A DNA stretch of 64,000 nt from Fimbriimonadaceae bacterium (GTDB taxonomy: Bacteria > Armatimonadota > UBA10988). The stretch is taken from NCBI GenBank assembly GCA_020850355.1, contig JADZEX010000012.1, forward strand, positions 1-64,000, given 5' to 3'. Below, one piece after another: positions 10,501-21,123 of the stretch. A program made the translations under genes and the position numbers. Below the pieces are notes generated by a model. That model was not told where the DNA came from. It did not search any database and saw nothing but the letters and a program-made list of their open reading frames with translations. The stretch's first letter is position 1, and each line of letters starts with the position of its first letter.

Positions 10501-12629
10501 CGGATGCCACGCCCGCTACTCCGGGCCTGCTCCGGTTCGCCGTCGCCGACGGCGGCCCGGCCGGCCTCAACGAGCAGACGCTGCGCCTGCGCTGGGACCG
10601 CAGCGATTACCGCCTGGGCCACCCGGCCCTCTGCTGGGATGCGCTGCGCCAGGTGCTGACCGTGGACCGCCGGCGGCTGCCTTGGCCGGCGGACGCCGCC
10701 AGCGTCAGCGTCGAGCTGTGTGCCGCCGACCGGCTGGGCCATCCGGCGGCGCCGCTGCGGTGCAGCCAGCCGCGCCCACCAACCGGCCAGCCACGGCCGC
10801 TGCCGCCCATTCTGGCTGGTTTGCCCGACCCGTTGGTGATCGACTCGGGAGCCGACGCCAGCGGTGCGCTGCAGCCTTGGGGCCTCTCTGCGGCCGCCGT
10901 CTGCCGCCAGGTGCCGCGCGCCCCGGGCGATCCTTGCCGCGAGATCAGCATCACGCAGTTGGGCGGCCTGGGCGGGCTGGCGCTGCGGGCGGTGCCGTTT
11001 GAGGCGACCCGCTACCCATGGCTGTCGTTCGACTACCGCATCACCGCCGAGCTGCGGCTCGACCTGATCCTGACCGTCAACGGCCGGCGCGTGGTGATCA
11101 AGTTCTGCGACAACGACCAGAGCTGGCCGGTGGTCGGCAATCTCGGGGCCAGCGCCGACGGCGCCTGGCACCACGCCAGGATCGATCTCGCGACGGCGCT
11201 GGGCGGGGCTGGCCCGCTGGTGGTCAGCGAGCTGGCCTTCGGCTCGTCGGGCTGGCCCGGCAACCGGGCCGGCACCCGCTGGTGGCTCGACAACCTGCGG
11301 CTCGACGCGGTGGTGGCGGCGCCTCGCGGCACGGCCGCGTTGCGGTTGTCACCGGATCCGCAGACCGCCCGGGCCACCTGCCGTTGGGCGCTGACCCCAT
11401 CCGCCAGCGCGCCGGCCGAGAGCGACTGGCAGTCCGGCGACCTCGCCGCCGCGCTCGCCGGGCAAGTCGGCCAGACCTGCTGGCTGCACGCCCTCGGCGT
11501 TGGTCCTGCTGGCGAGGTGTCGGAACCACTGTGCCAGCCGCTGCGAGTGGTCGGCGTCCCGACCGGTGAGCCCCTGGCGATCGGCGAGCCCGACCCCGCG
11601 CCGGGCAGCAGCGTCTGCCCGGACCGGCTGACGATCCCGCTCAGCAGCGGTGTCGCGCTCAGCCCGGCCGATGTCAGGCTGTCGGTGGCCGGCCGCGACT
11701 GGAGCCTCGCCGACGCTGCGCTGCGCTGGGATGCCGACGCCAGCACGCTGCGCTGGGAGTTGCCACCCGGCCAGTCCTGGGGACCACCCGGCAGCTCGCT
11801 CGGCTGCCGCCTCGACCTCGCCGACCTCGCCGGCCGACGCAGCAGCCGCGCCTGGCGGTACCGGGTCGACCCCACCCAACCACACGCGCCACCGGACGCC
11901 CCGCAGCTCTGCCCCCGCCCGGCCAGCGTCGCGGAGGCCAACGACTTCGAGCGCGACACCGGCGGCTGGGGCTGCTTCCTGGCCAGCCAGGTGCTGCGGA
12001 TCGCCGAACCGGAGCGACCGGTCAATCACTGCCTGGAGCTGCGCTACCTCCGCGTCCCTGCCCAGGGTAGCGGCTTCGTGCTGGCCTCTGACTTCGGCGA
12101 GGAGTGGCGCGAGCACCCCTGGCTGCGCTTCCGTTACCGCGCCGTCGACGCCCCGGGCGCCAGCCTCCAGGTCTACGGCACCACCTTCGACGGGCAGCGC
12201 GAGCAGTGGACCTTGTTGGCGACCTGTCCGGCAGCCGGCGTTGACTGGCAGACCGCCGACCTGGACCTCGCAGCAGCCCTGCAGCCCCACGGGCCGACCT
12301 TGGAGCTGCACCGCATCTTCCTGGCGGTCGGACTGCCCCCCGACGGCGTGCTGCTGATCGACGACTATGCCCGTTACTCGCCGGCCGCCACCACGGCCGC
12401 TTGGACCTGGCCCGAGCCCAGCTCGGCCAGCGGCATCGCCGGGTACTCCTGGGTGATCGACCAACACGTCACCACCACGCCGCCCGCGCAGCTCCGCTCG
12501 ACCACCCGCCGAGCCCAGGCCACCGGCCTCCGCCCCGGCCGCTACACCTGCCACGTCCGCGCCGTCGACCGCGCGGGGCAGTGGAGCCAGACGAGCCACC
12601 AACAGGTCGTACTGACGGCGGCGCGGTAG
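7590..12629 (+). CDS. Giant exported beta-sandwich protein, paralog 1
   Basis: A 1679-residue exported protein. I placed the start at the ATG at 7590: it begins a signal peptide ([22 protein letters not shown]) and the ORF upstream of it is non-protein-like. No enzyme motif is recognised. Modules by eye: a DDFMR-type jelly roll from about residue 144; a related DQYMREW module from about 350; an 'AP-DW ... NR-C-P-WSW' module at about 502-703 ending in [10 protein letters not shown]; several FDYR...DGAWH...DN modules that look like carbohydrate-binding jelly rolls; and a C-terminal fibronectin-like domain ([10 protein letters not shown]). The same modules recur at 26303-29281 and 53476-59337. 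It probably acts at the cell surface or outside, perhaps binding polysaccharide. No anchor is seen. Confidence 0.85.
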   Translation: MRGALGLLVLVAVALAGPAAGAVVWSDEPLPASWVLRATVAAGQRLLLEATDQGTGLVLQFGSHGLVASRRAAGRETRLAAAAARLPGPGPVLLSRSASHLAVSVGGATVLRLRPPPAAGARWGWLDPPAGRAPEALLQPTEAVWFSDDFMRQSEQRSVWQTVAGDWTVSQLAGARYSANAFRLVGRAPSDRPALTAAGEWFWDDLTIEASVQCGGSGGGVALGCRSGGAPAVLEYQAPPAGPRLRLLRFRAGRAEVLASRAWYAKPGDWHRFALSGVAGRLVAAVDGCELLQAASPELAPGSIGLWVPPRGVASFDDVLVYSGDRLPRRPVTLGSTAGEAPAESFASDQYMREWADERDQWLPHGGGVWHAGRFWGDVAVHWLAPAAGLQEPAELHLQAAPGPAAATSGRGQHLALLPQAGGAVRVELRDGNRLAAAKAVPPGSGRQRWELRRRGALVSVLCDDQELLQASTTQAAEGQIGLTAASATAQTGALTIVAQQVLDETFAAAPADWTIGSGHWGVSNRWACTPRWSWLQGRSRGLASIWTRRQFGGDLVAECYVGIPMDQPWAPFYQHPGNLALTIASAKGAPDSGYTFVFAGWGNTASGLFRNGELVQRVAGAGVPDILDALGGDLGRAEAHKLHNEWWHLRAERQGTIVRLTVDGRPVLQYDDPQPLPGGCLGIWTIDQAITVARTRVYYQAASQPVPSLDRPPAAALPPPLPFRASGPPRWVSSFESGLDGWQAGGPDGGRLSVVARPAPVGGTCLAVSRCAPGDAFEVRRSGLRVPVGALAFDYCLPPAARLDLFVEIAGRGGRVRLTGPPEPPPGCLDLGSVTDLRADGAWHTAVLDLLGRWRAAQPEAPVGQVEQLCFSSAAVAAYERYGLGGNPLGLTWQLDNLALGPATDRAVTYTVTPAGRVVAPGATVRRASAGLVVQPQRSGPLVVRLTAGHATAQDVLLADLAPPALRLLTDATPATPGLLRFAVADGGPAGLNEQTLRLRWDRSDYRLGHPALCWDALRQVLTVDRRRLPWPADAASVSVELCAADRLGHPAAPLRCSQPRPPTGQPRPLPPILAGLPDPLVIDSGADASGALQPWGLSAAAVCRQVPRAPGDPCREISITQLGGLGGLALRAVPFEATRYPWLSFDYRITAELRLDLILTVNGRRVVIKFCDNDQSWPVVGNLGASADGAWHHARIDLATALGGAGPLVVSELAFGSSGWPGNRAGTRWWLDNLRLDAVVAAPRGTAALRLSPDPQTARATCRWALTPSASAPAESDWQSGDLAAALAGQVGQTCWLHALGVGPAGEVSEPLCQPLRVVGVPTGEPLAIGEPDPAPGSSVCPDRLTIPLSSGVALSPADVRLSVAGRDWSLADAALRWDADASTLRWELPPGQSWGPPGSSLGCRLDLADLAGRRSSRAWRYRVDPTQPHAPPDAPQLCPRPASVAEANDFERDTGGWGCFLASQVLRIAEPERPVNHCLELRYLRVPAQGSGFVLASDFGEEWREHPWLRFRYRAVDAPGASLQVYGTTFDGQREQWTLLATCPAAGVDWQTADLDLAAALQPHGPTLELHRIFLAVGLPPDGVLLIDDYARYSPAATTAAWTWPEPSSASGIAGYSWVIDQHVTTTPPAQLRSTTRRAQATGLRPGRYTCHVRAVDRAGQWSQTSHQQVVLTAAR

Positions 12630-12653
12630 GAGGCAGCGGGCGGGCAGCGAACC

Positions 12654-12683
12654 GCCCCAGTTAGTCCGCCAGGCGGCTGGGGC
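12654..12683. terminator. Possible hairpin after giant protein 1
   Basis: GCCCCAG (12654-12660) pairs with CTGGGGC (12677-12683), with a smaller inner CCGCC/GGCGG pairing. There is no T-tract. It lies between the stop at 12629 and the next ATG at 12710, so it could separate the two transcripts. Confidence 0.35.
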
Positions 12684-12709
12684 CACCGATCGGCTACAGG
12701 AGTGCGGGG

Positions 12710-15700
12710 ATGGGTGACGGGACAGATCGGATCGCAGCGTTAATTGACGACTCGCGCGACGGGCGGCTTGGCGCCTATGAGAGGGTACCCGACGATCTCT
12801 CCGAGCACCACGGGATTGAGGAGACGGTGCTCGCTGGTGGGTACGGCTACCGGCAGGTCCTGGAGCTGATCCAGAACGCCGCCGACGCCATTTTGGAAGC
12901 GAGCGTCGACGAGCGGAGCGAAGCTTCCGAGCACCGTATTGAGGTCGTACTGGATGGTGACTGGCTGTACGCCGCAAACACGGGTGAGCCGTTTAGCCCA
13001 GATGGCGTCCGGGCACTCTTGTCTTCGCACAGCTCACGCAAGCGAGACATTCAGATTGGGCGCTTCGGACAGGGCTTCAAGTCCCTCCTTAGGCTGGGCG
13101 GCCGGATCGATGTCGTCAGCAACACGGCTGCGTTCGGCTTCGATCCAGTGCGCTGCCGCCGCGAACTCCAGGAGCGTTTCAGGGTCGACCGGGCGCCGGC
13201 GTTGCGGCTGGCCTGGAACCTGGAATCACGATGCGTCGCCCGACTGCGCGAGCGCTTCGAATGGGCCACCACAGTGGTTGCCGCGCAAGTGGTCGGCGAT
13301 GACATCCGGAGCGGCCTGAACCAGGAACTGGAGGGTCTCGCCGCCGAGTTTCTGCTGTTTCTACCGGTCGGTCATCTCACCCTCCTGCTCCAACCCGACG
13401 ACGGCGGACGGAGGGAGATCACGAGGGTGCGGGAGGGTGCCGACCATCTGCTCATCGACGGCGACAAGACCGACCGATGGCGCGTCCACGAGCGGATGAT
13501 CCGCGTCACGGACCAGGCTGCTCTGGACGACGCCACCAGCCTCCATGGCCGGGACGAGGTGCCCGTCTGCTGGGCCGTGCCGATCGAGGCTGGTCGTGAG
13601 GGGGCCGGTCGGTTCTGGGCTGTCTTCCCGACGCAGACCGCGACCCGCCTGCCCGGCATCCTCAATGCGCCCTGGAAGCTGAACAGTGATCGCAGCGCAG
13701 TGATCCCTGGCGAGTGGAATCGCGTTTTGATGTTGGCGGCGGCGGATCTGGTGGTAGAGAGTCTGCCCGCGTGGACATGCGGAGACGATCCAGGCCGCAT
13801 CCTGGATGCGTTTCCCCGCCAACTGGAGCGTGCCGACGAGCCCGCCGCTCCATTGATTGAGGCCGTCTGGCGGCGGTTGGCGGAGGAGCGCGTGGTACCC
13901 GCGGCCACCGGCGAGCTGGCGGCTGGCGCCCACCTGCAGCGGCCGCCCGAGGAGGTGGAGTTGCGCGAACCCGCCCAGCACTGGCAACGCCTCGCCGCGC
14001 CAAGCGAGTTGCAGAAGGTCGTCCATGACTCCTGCTTGACCCGTGACCGCTCCAGCCGCCTGGACGAGCTGGCCAAGCGGCTACCGGGCGAGGCTGCACT
14101 GGTCCCGATGACGGTGGTCGAGTGGTTCCAGATGGTTGCCCACCCAGGAACGGACCGTAGCCGCGAGCTGCTGCGGCTGGCCGACGCTGTTGACGGCAAG
14201 ACCAAAGGGTGTGGGTGGCGGAGCGCCAAGCCGCAGCTCCGGATCATCGCATCAGCCGACGGATCGCTGGTGTGTGCATCCGAGGCGGTCTTCGCGCCGG
14301 CCGAAGCGCCCCTGCCGGACGGTCGCCATGCGGTCGCGCCCGAGTTAGCTGCGGACGACGAGGCCAGGCGAATCCTGCAGGATGTACTGGAGGTACGCGA
14401 TCTCGACTCGCAACAGTGGGTTGACGCGATTGCAGCGAAGCATCCGCAGCGGTGGGCGCAACCAAAGGCGTGGTTGGCGTTCTGGGAACTACTCCGCAGT
14501 GCCCCGCGAGAGGCTGCCCGCGAGGCAGTCCGGCGGCTTGGTGATCCTATCCGGGTCAAGCGACGCGACGGGCAATGGGAACCGGCAACGGAGGTGCTCC
14601 TGCCGGGACGCCTGATCGCGGCCGACGACCAGGAGGGCAATGCCGGGCTCCTGGTCTGCGAGTCCACGCATGGGGCCGATGGCGAGTTGTTGCGTGATTT
14701 GGGCCTTTCCGATGCGCTGGACGGTGTCGTAGCGTGCTCTGGTGGCGAGGCGCCTGGTGGCTGGCTCGACCACCAGCGCACGCTCTACCGCCAGAATGTC
14801 GACAACCGCGCCAGCCGTTTGTACCTGGAACCGGAGGATTGTTCGATGCCTCGCGGCTGGCCTCTGCTGGCGCAACTCAAAGGGCGAGCAGCGGCGGAGG
14901 TTTCAAGGCAGTTCGCCACACTGGTGGATACGGACCATTGCCCTCCGACCGTGCGGTTCAAACACCATACCGAGCCCAAATACCATAAGGTCGACGTGCC
15001 ACATCCTCTCCCTTGGTTGCTGATGCGGCACGGCCAGATGTTGGTAGGCTCCCACACTGTACGCTTGGCGGCCATCCTGGACTGCAGCGACGAACTGCTA
15101 AGCCAGCTCCCGGCTGGTGATTGGGTCCGACCGCTCCGTGTGAGGCTGATCGGCGCCGAGCCGCCGGTGGAGATCTCCGACCAAGACCGCGACCATCTAT
15201 GGACAGCACTGACGGCCTATCTGGCCGCGCCGGAAGCCGTCGCGCAGGACCAACTCCAGGCGCTCTGGGAAGAGGCCGCCACGCACGGTTGGGTGCCACC
15301 AGCGCTGGCGACACCGGGTGGCCCGCAGCCGCTCGACAGGATCTGCGTGACGACTTCGGCCGACCTGGCCCGGCGCGCCTGGCAGCGCGGGGTGCCGGCG
15401 GTCAGCGTTGGCGCACCGACCGAGCAGCTCTGGCTGCAAAACGGTGCCCGTAGGCTGGCCGACCTGCTCCAGCCAAGGTGGGAGGACGACGAGCCGGTCT
15501 GCCGTCTGCTGGAAGTGCTGCCCGAGCTGAGTGCCGTGATCTCGGATGAAATGGCCGACACCGCCCTCTGCCAGGTAGTCAGCGGACTGCAACTAGCCAT
15601 CGATGGACATGTGGATCCGGAGCCCTGCCTCTACCAAGACGACCGGCTGTTGGTCGACCTGGGTCACCTCGAGAAGCTCCCGCGGGCGCAGCGGTCGCGC

Positions 15701-17383
15701 TGCCTGGTGCAGACACTCGCCGGTGCCCGGTGGCTGTCCGGCAGCGAGGATCAAGCGCTTCGCCACCTGGGTGACGAGCAGGTGGAGCGACTTCGGACCG
15801 AGGTGGCGGCGGCGCCGACACTGGAAGAGAAGCTTCTCTGCGCTGCCGGAGGCCGCAGTGAACCACTGCTCGATGCGCTCGGTGAGCTGGGGCAGCGGGC
15901 TGACCTTGCGCGCTGCACGCCCGTTGAGTTGGCCAGGCTGGTGCTGAACCACCATGGGCCGGCGACCCTCCAGGCGATGCGGTCGGCGCTCGACGAGGCT
16001 GGGCTGCGGCCCCCAGATCGTTGGGGTCGCTCAGCGGTCGGCTTCGTGACTGGGCTCGGCTTCCCAGCCGTGTTCGCCGCTTCAGCAAGCAGCCGAAGGG
16101 AGCCGGACGAATGGATTAGTGGGCCAATCGACTTACCACCGCTGCATGACTATCAGGAGGATGTGTACGCCGGTATCGAAGACCTGCTCGCGGCATCCGG
16201 CTGTGCCAGGGCAGTCGTGAGTCTACCGACCGGAGGCGGCAAGACGCGGGTCGTGGTTGAAGCAGCGGTGAAGCTCGTCCTGGCACCAGAGGGGCAACGA
16301 CGACGGGTCCTGTGGATCGCCCAGACCGACGAGCTCTGCGAGCAAGCCGTCGAGGCGTTTCGCCAGGTATGGGTCAACCATGGCGCACAGCGCACCAAGC
16401 TAAGGGTGTACCGGCTGTGGGGCGGGCAGCCCAATCCTGTTTTTGTAGAGCCACAGCAACCGGTAGTCGTTGTGGCTTCGATTCAGACAGTCGACCGACG
16501 CGCCGAGAGCTTGGCTGAGGATCTTCTGTCGGAGGTTGGGTTGCTGGTAGTCGACGAATGTCACCATGCTATCACGGCGAGCTACAGCCGCCTGCTACAC
16601 CGGATCGACAACCATAGTGACTTCGCAGACGGCCCTCCGGTGATCGGCTTGAGTGCGACTCCTTTCCGCGTTGACGAGGATGAGAGCAGGCGGTTGGCGT
16701 CGCGATTCGATAACTGCTGGCTGCCGGCGGACCAGGTTGGGCTATACGCCCGACTACGGGGGCAACGGGTCCTCGCCGAGGCCGTTTACGAGCCCCTGCA
16801 GTCAGAAACGTCTGTGCCCGCAGAGCATCTGACTCGGCTGGCCGAACTACTGGATCAGCCTGAAGGCTTCGAACTCAGACAATTGTTGGAAACTATCAAC
16901 CGTCATTTGGCCGACGATGAGGACCGCAATGAACTGCTCCTGGCTCAGCTCCGTGCAGCGCCTGAGCAGTCAATCCTGTTCTTCGCCAACTCGGTTGGAC
17001 ACGCCGAGGAGATCGCACTGCGCCTGAACTGCGCGGGCACACCGGCGGCGGCGGTCAGTGGCGAGACGCCCGGCCCCTCTCGGCGGTACTTCCTGGAGCG
17101 GTTCGCCCAGCAGGAGATCCGAGTGTTGTGCAACCACACGGTGCTAAGTACCGGTTTCGACTCGCCGAAGACCGATCTTGTGCTCATCGCCCGGCAGGTG
17201 TTCAGCCCAGTGCGGTACATGCAGATGGTGGGCCGCGGGCTCCGCGGCGAGAAGAACGGCGGCACAGCGCGTTGCCGCATCGTGACCGTCCTGGACAACC
17301 TCGGCCGATTCGCCGATCGGCACCCTTACCACTACTGCCAACACTACTTTGCAGACCCGCTGGCGCCTGGGCAACGACGCTGA
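12710..17383 (+). CDS. Sacsin-type GHKL ATPase fused to SF2 DEAD/DEAH helicase
   Basis: A 1557-residue cytoplasmic protein. Residues about 20-200 form an Hsp90-like (GHKL/sacsin) ATPase: N-box ELIQNAADAI, then ANTGEPFSPDGV, then GRFGQGFKS. About 900 residues follow that I cannot assign. From about 1140 there is an SF2 helicase: Walker A LPTGGGKT (about 1175), VVDECHH (about 1278), LSATPF (about 1313), and motif VI MVGRGLRG (about 1505). AGGAG precedes the ATG. It stands alone between two exported-protein genes, with no methylase or nuclease beside it. Its base composition and codon use look visibly less GC-rich than its neighbours, suggesting transfer. GHKL ATPases and SF2 helicases both occur in restriction-like phage-defence systems, so a one-gene defence role is a reasonable inference. 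Repair or chaperone roles are not excluded. Confidence 0.85.
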   Translation: MGDGTDRIAALIDDSRDGRLGAYERVPDDLSEHHGIEETVLAGGYGYRQVLELIQNAADAILEASVDERSEASEHRIEVVLDGDWLYAANTGEPFSPDGVRALLSSHSSRKRDIQIGRFGQGFKSLLRLGGRIDVVSNTAAFGFDPVRCRRELQERFRVDRAPALRLAWNLESRCVARLRERFEWATTVVAAQVVGDDIRSGLNQELEGLAAEFLLFLPVGHLTLLLQPDDGGRREITRVREGADHLLIDGDKTDRWRVHERMIRVTDQAALDDATSLHGRDEVPVCWAVPIEAGREGAGRFWAVFPTQTATRLPGILNAPWKLNSDRSAVIPGEWNRVLMLAAADLVVESLPAWTCGDDPGRILDAFPRQLERADEPAAPLIEAVWRRLAEERVVPAATGELAAGAHLQRPPEEVELREPAQHWQRLAAPSELQKVVHDSCLTRDRSSRLDELAKRLPGEAALVPMTVVEWFQMVAHPGTDRSRELLRLADAVDGKTKGCGWRSAKPQLRIIASADGSLVCASEAVFAPAEAPLPDGRHAVAPELAADDEARRILQDVLEVRDLDSQQWVDAIAAKHPQRWAQPKAWLAFWELLRSAPREAAREAVRRLGDPIRVKRRDGQWEPATEVLLPGRLIAADDQEGNAGLLVCESTHGADGELLRDLGLSDALDGVVACSGGEAPGGWLDHQRTLYRQNVDNRASRLYLEPEDCSMPRGWPLLAQLKGRAAAEVSRQFATLVDTDHCPPTVRFKHHTEPKYHKVDVPHPLPWLLMRHGQMLVGSHTVRLAAILDCSDELLSQLPAGDWVRPLRVRLIGAEPPVEISDQDRDHLWTALTAYLAAPEAVAQDQLQALWEEAATHGWVPPALATPGGPQPLDRICVTTSADLARRAWQRGVPAVSVGAPTEQLWLQNGARRLADLLQPRWEDDEPVCRLLEVLPELSAVISDEMADTALCQVVSGLQLAIDGHVDPEPCLYQDDRLLVDLGHLEKLPRAQRSRCLVQTLAGARWLSGSEDQALRHLGDEQVERLRTEVAAAPTLEEKLLCAAGGRSEPLLDALGELGQRADLARCTPVELARLVLNHHGPATLQAMRSALDEAGLRPPDRWGRSAVGFVTGLGFPAVFAASASSRREPDEWISGPIDLPPLHDYQEDVYAGIEDLLAASGCARAVVSLPTGGGKTRVVVEAAVKLVLAPEGQRRRVLWIAQTDELCEQAVEAFRQVWVNHGAQRTKLRVYRLWGGQPNPVFVEPQQPVVVVASIQTVDRRAESLAEDLLSEVGLLVVDECHHAITASYSRLLHRIDNHSDFADGPPVIGLSATPFRVDEDESRRLASRFDNCWLPADQVGLYARLRGQRVLAEAVYEPLQSETSVPAEHLTRLAELLDQPEGFELRQLLETINRHLADDEDRNELLLAQLRAAPEQSILFFANSVGHAEEIALRLNCAGTPAAAVSGETPGPSRRYFLERFAQQEIRVLCNHTVLSTGFDSPKTDLVLIARQVFSPVRYMQMVGRGLRGEKNGGTARCRIVTVLDNLGRFADRHPYHYCQHYFADPLAPGQRR

Positions 17384-17481
17384 GCACACGCCGTCCGCGA
17401 CACCCCGGTGACAGCGGGCAGGACTCCCACCCGGCGCGCCGAACTGCCCTACCGCGTCGGGGCGCGGCGGCGGAGATCGAG

Positions 17482-20400
17482 ATGCGTGGTCTAGTCCGGT
17501 TAGCGGTGCTCCTGGGGCTGGTGGCCTGTAGCCGGGCGCAGGTGGCGCCGCCGCAGCCGGCGGCAGGGGAGGGGTGGCGGTTGGCGCAGCCGGCGCCGCT
17601 CGAGGCCTACGGCTGGGCCCAGCCACAGGCCAAGGTCTTGCCAACCGGCGACTTGGAATGGCAGCCCGAGCCGTACCGCTTCACGGCGGTGGGGGAGACC
17701 CGTTACATCGACTACGCGGCTGGCAACGACGCCGCTGCCGGGACCCGCGCGGCGCCCTGGCAGCATCATCCCTGGGACCCCGCCGCCAGTGGCCAGGCGC
17801 GGGCCGCCAGCGGCATCACAACCTACGTCTTCCGGTGCGGGGTGGTCTACCGCGGTGAGCTGCGGCCGACCGCCGGCGGCAGCGCGGAGCGGCCGGTGCG
17901 GCTGACCAGTGATCCGACCTGGGGCACCGGCGAGGCCGTCCTGGCGGGCTCCGAGCGGGTCACCGGCTGGCAGCGCGGGGCCGACCTGGCGACCTTGCCA
18001 GACCGCGAGCAGGTCTGGTGGGTCGATCTGCCGTGGCTGCCGCGTAACGCCTGGCTGGTGGCGCCCGACGGCGCGGTCACGCGGCTCAACCTGGCCCGCA
18101 CACCGAACTGGCGCGTCAGCAACTACGACGATGTCAAGAGTGAGTGGTGGACCTGGGACAATCCCGGCAAGCCCTTCGACAACTACATCAACGATGCCAA
18201 GGGCACCAAGCTCAATCTGGGCATCGACACCCAGCATCTCACGCAGCCGGCGGAGTACTATCAGGACGCCATCGTCTGGACCGAGTTTGGCTGGGTCATG
18301 GGTAGTCCCTATCCAACCCGTGTCGAGGTGGTCGATCCGGCACAGAAGGGGCTCGGGTTTGGTGGTAAGTGGGGCGGTGCAGGCGACTACAAGATTGTCC
18401 GCCACATGCGCTACTGCCTGGAGGACAAGCCGCAGTACCTCGACGAGCCGGGCGAGTTCTGGTGCGCACAGCGCGGTCAGGGCGGCCGGCTCTACCTGCG
18501 GCTGCCGGGCGACGCCGACCCGAACCAGGCCCAGGTCGAGGTAGCCCGCCGCCTGACCATGATCGACGCCAGGGCGCTCGACCACGTGGTGGTCAGCGGT
18601 CTCACGTTCCGCTTCACGAACGTCGTCTGGGACCTCACCGCCGGCCCCTGGGGCGGGCCCGATGTCGAACCGGGGTGCCTTCGGCTGAACGGCTCGGGGA
18701 GCGACCTGCAGGTCGACCATTGCACCTTCGAGCACGTCCACAAGGCCGTGCGGCTGAAGGCGGCCGGCGGTCCGACCGCGGCCATCGACGACGTGCGGAT
18801 CACCGACAACATCGTCCGCGAGACCGATCACGGCGCGTTTGACGTGGCCGATGGCGGAGAGTGGGGCGTCACCACGGAGGTGGCGCGGGTCCGGCGGGTC
18901 AGCATCCTGCGCAACAGGATCGACCACATTGGCCGCCGCCCGCAGCGCTATGGGCACGGCCACGCCATCAGCGTGCAGTACGCCGAGGATCTCGAAGTCG
19001 CCGGCAACCTGGGCGACAAACTGTGGGGATCGGGGATCTTTGTCTTTGGAGGCAAGCCGAGTGGCTCGCTGACCGACCGGCCGTTCAGTCGGATCTTGAT
19101 CCACCACAACAAGATCACCGACCCGTTGCTGAACACCAACGATTGGGGTGGCATCGAAACGTGGCAAGGTGGACCGGCCTATGTCTACAACAACATCTCG
19201 GGCAATCCCGGCGGCTACTGGAACTATGGCCACCGCCTGAATCCAACCAAGCCGGCCAATGCCCGCTTCGGCCATGCCTATTACCTCGACGGTGCCTTCA
19301 AGAACTATCACTTCAACAACATCGCCTGGGGCAAGTCGAGCGATCCGCTCAGTCCGCTCGGCAACACGGCAGCGTTTCAGGAGATTCATAGCTACCAGAA
19401 CACCTTCTTCAACAACACGGTCTACCGCTTTGTGATCGGCTCGCGGCGGCAGGCACCGGCGGCGGGACGGAACAAGTTCCTGGGCAATGTCTGGCAGGAC
19501 ATCGGTCAGATGGTGTTCCGCCACGCCGACCCGCGCACCGCCCCCCGCGAGGGCAATGCCGCCGACGCCGGTGCCGCGAAGGAGGTCTTCGACTACGGCA
19601 GCAACGCCTACGCCAACAACCTCTTCCAACAGGTCGCCGAGTATGGTCTGTTTGAAGCGGCGGGCAACTCACAGCCGACCTTCGCGGCCTTCGCCGCCGC
19701 ACTCGCGGCGCGCGGCAGTCTCGGGCCGTGGCTCGGTCGCGAGCTGCCAATGGCGCCGCTGCCGCGGGCGGCCGAGTTGGACTTCCGCCCGGCGCCCGGC
19801 GGACCGACCCGCGACGCTGGCGTGCGCACCTTCGTGCCGTGGAGCCTGGCGGCAACCGTCGGCGAGTGGCACTTCTTGGTGCCCGGTGACGGCGGCCGCA
19901 GCGTGCTGGATGAGCACTGGTACCTGACGCCCTACCACATCGGCCGGGACGACTACTACCAGCGCCCCAGCTACCCGCTCGATGCGGTCGGCGGCGAGTT
20001 TGTGGCCGGGCCGCTGGAGAGCTGGACGAAGGGCGCCCTGGCGCTCGACGGGCGGCAGTACGCGGTGGCCCGGCACGCCGCGCTGAGCAAACCCTACGGC
20101 GTGCCGACGATGATCACCACGGGGCAGTGGGCCGAGGTGACCGCGCCGCAGAACCTCGCGGTGGGCCGGCCGGCGACGCTTGAGGTGAAGCTGCTGCAGC
20201 CGTTCGAAGGGCAGCGGCTGCATGTCGATCTGCACTTCAGCAAGGCCGGCGGCGGGTTTGGCGGGGTCAACGTGTGGGGTGGCACGGGGCAGCCGGTCCG
20301 CGGGGCCGGGCCCTATCGGTTCAACATCACACCGGTCGACAAGCCAGGTCTCGAGAACTTCGTGGTGACGGTTTTCGTCAGCCGCGAGGGCACCTGGGAG

Positions 20401-21048
20401 AGCCGCACGCAGACCGGCCAGGTCACCGTGCCGCGCGGCGCGGTGACGGCCAACCGCACGACCGGCCTCGGTGGGCAGCCCACCCGCGGCACGCGCGACA
20501 TCAGCGGCGAGGAGCTGCAGAGCCCGCAGATCCACAACTCCAGTCTGCTGCTGGAGGTCTGCTTCCGCGCGGAGCCCGGCGGTGGGGAGGCCGTGCTGGT
20601 CGCGAAGCTGGGCGGCCGCGGCTACAGCCTGACGCTGAACGCCGCGGGGCAGGCGGTCTGGTCGGTGCAGGGCGGGCCGACCTGGGCGGTCACCGGCCGG
20701 ACCAACCTGGCCGATGGCGCCTGGCACCAGGTCCTGGCCGAGTGCGACCGCGCCGCGCGGCGGCTAACGCTTTACGTGGACGGGCAGGCGGACGGCCAGG
20801 CGGCCGGCCCGGCGGCCGACGTCAGCTTGGCCGGTGACGGCGACCTGCACCTCGGCGGCAGTCCCAGCGGCCGCGGCCTGCGCGGCGCACTGGAGTTCGC
20901 GCGGATCGCCCGGAGCAGTCTGGCGACGTCGCAGACGACCGCGGCGGAGCTCTACGCCTGGGAGTTCAACGGCCCGATGTACCGCGACTTCACCGGCGCC
21001 GCCGCCCGTGGTGCCGGTCGTGATGCCGGGGCTCTGGAGGGCGACTGA
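17482..21048 (+). CDS. Exported right-handed beta-helix protein with C-terminal LamG-like domain
   Basis: A 1188-residue secreted protein. I placed the start at the ATG at 17482, which opens a hydrophobic signal ending LVAC, a plausible lipobox. An early segment YIDYAAGNDAAAGT matches the entry of pectate-lyase-like beta-helix proteins. Residues about 300-620 contain repeated short strands (for example DHCTF, ITDNIV, ILRNRI, IHHNKIT) typical of parallel beta-helix repeats. Then comes a long stretch with an FNITPVDKPG sandwich, and a C-terminal concanavalin-like domain (about 1010-1160, with LADGAWHQV). Such proteins usually bind or cleave polysaccharides; no catalytic residues can be assigned. 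It is followed by a strong hairpin. Confidence 0.85.
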   Translation: MRGLVRLAVLLGLVACSRAQVAPPQPAAGEGWRLAQPAPLEAYGWAQPQAKVLPTGDLEWQPEPYRFTAVGETRYIDYAAGNDAAAGTRAAPWQHHPWDPAASGQARAASGITTYVFRCGVVYRGELRPTAGGSAERPVRLTSDPTWGTGEAVLAGSERVTGWQRGADLATLPDREQVWWVDLPWLPRNAWLVAPDGAVTRLNLARTPNWRVSNYDDVKSEWWTWDNPGKPFDNYINDAKGTKLNLGIDTQHLTQPAEYYQDAIVWTEFGWVMGSPYPTRVEVVDPAQKGLGFGGKWGGAGDYKIVRHMRYCLEDKPQYLDEPGEFWCAQRGQGGRLYLRLPGDADPNQAQVEVARRLTMIDARALDHVVVSGLTFRFTNVVWDLTAGPWGGPDVEPGCLRLNGSGSDLQVDHCTFEHVHKAVRLKAAGGPTAAIDDVRITDNIVRETDHGAFDVADGGEWGVTTEVARVRRVSILRNRIDHIGRRPQRYGHGHAISVQYAEDLEVAGNLGDKLWGSGIFVFGGKPSGSLTDRPFSRILIHHNKITDPLLNTNDWGGIETWQGGPAYVYNNISGNPGGYWNYGHRLNPTKPANARFGHAYYLDGAFKNYHFNNIAWGKSSDPLSPLGNTAAFQEIHSYQNTFFNNTVYRFVIGSRRQAPAAGRNKFLGNVWQDIGQMVFRHADPRTAPREGNAADAGAAKEVFDYGSNAYANNLFQQVAEYGLFEAAGNSQPTFAAFAAALAARGSLGPWLGRELPMAPLPRAAELDFRPAPGGPTRDAGVRTFVPWSLAATVGEWHFLVPGDGGRSVLDEHWYLTPYHIGRDDYYQRPSYPLDAVGGEFVAGPLESWTKGALALDGRQYAVARHAALSKPYGVPTMITTGQWAEVTAPQNLAVGRPATLEVKLLQPFEGQRLHVDLHFSKAGGGFGGVNVWGGTGQPVRGAGPYRFNITPVDKPGLENFVVTVFVSREGTWESRTQTGQVTVPRGAVTANRTTGLGGQPTRGTRDISGEELQSPQIHNSSLLLEVCFRAEPGGGEAVLVAKLGGRGYSLTLNAAGQAVWSVQGGPTWAVTGRTNLADGAWHQVLAECDRAARRLTLYVDGQADGQAAGPAADVSLAGDGDLHLGGSPSGRGLRGALEFARIARSSLATSQTTAAELYAWEFNGPMYRDFTGAAARGAGRDAGALEGD

Positions 21049-21072
21049 GCAGCGGTCCCAGGCTGGCCAGAC

Positions 21073-21105
21073 GCGGCCCCCGGCGAGCGAGCCGCCGGGG
21101 GCCGC
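21073..21105. terminator. Bidirectional terminator-like hairpin
   Basis: A perfect 13-bp stem: GCGGCCCCCGGCG (21073-21085) pairs with CGCCGGGGGCCGC (21093-21105), with a 7-base loop. It lies between the convergent beta-helix and isomerase genes. There is no T-tract. Confidence 0.6.
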
Positions 21106-21123
21106 GGGGACTGCTGGTGAGGC

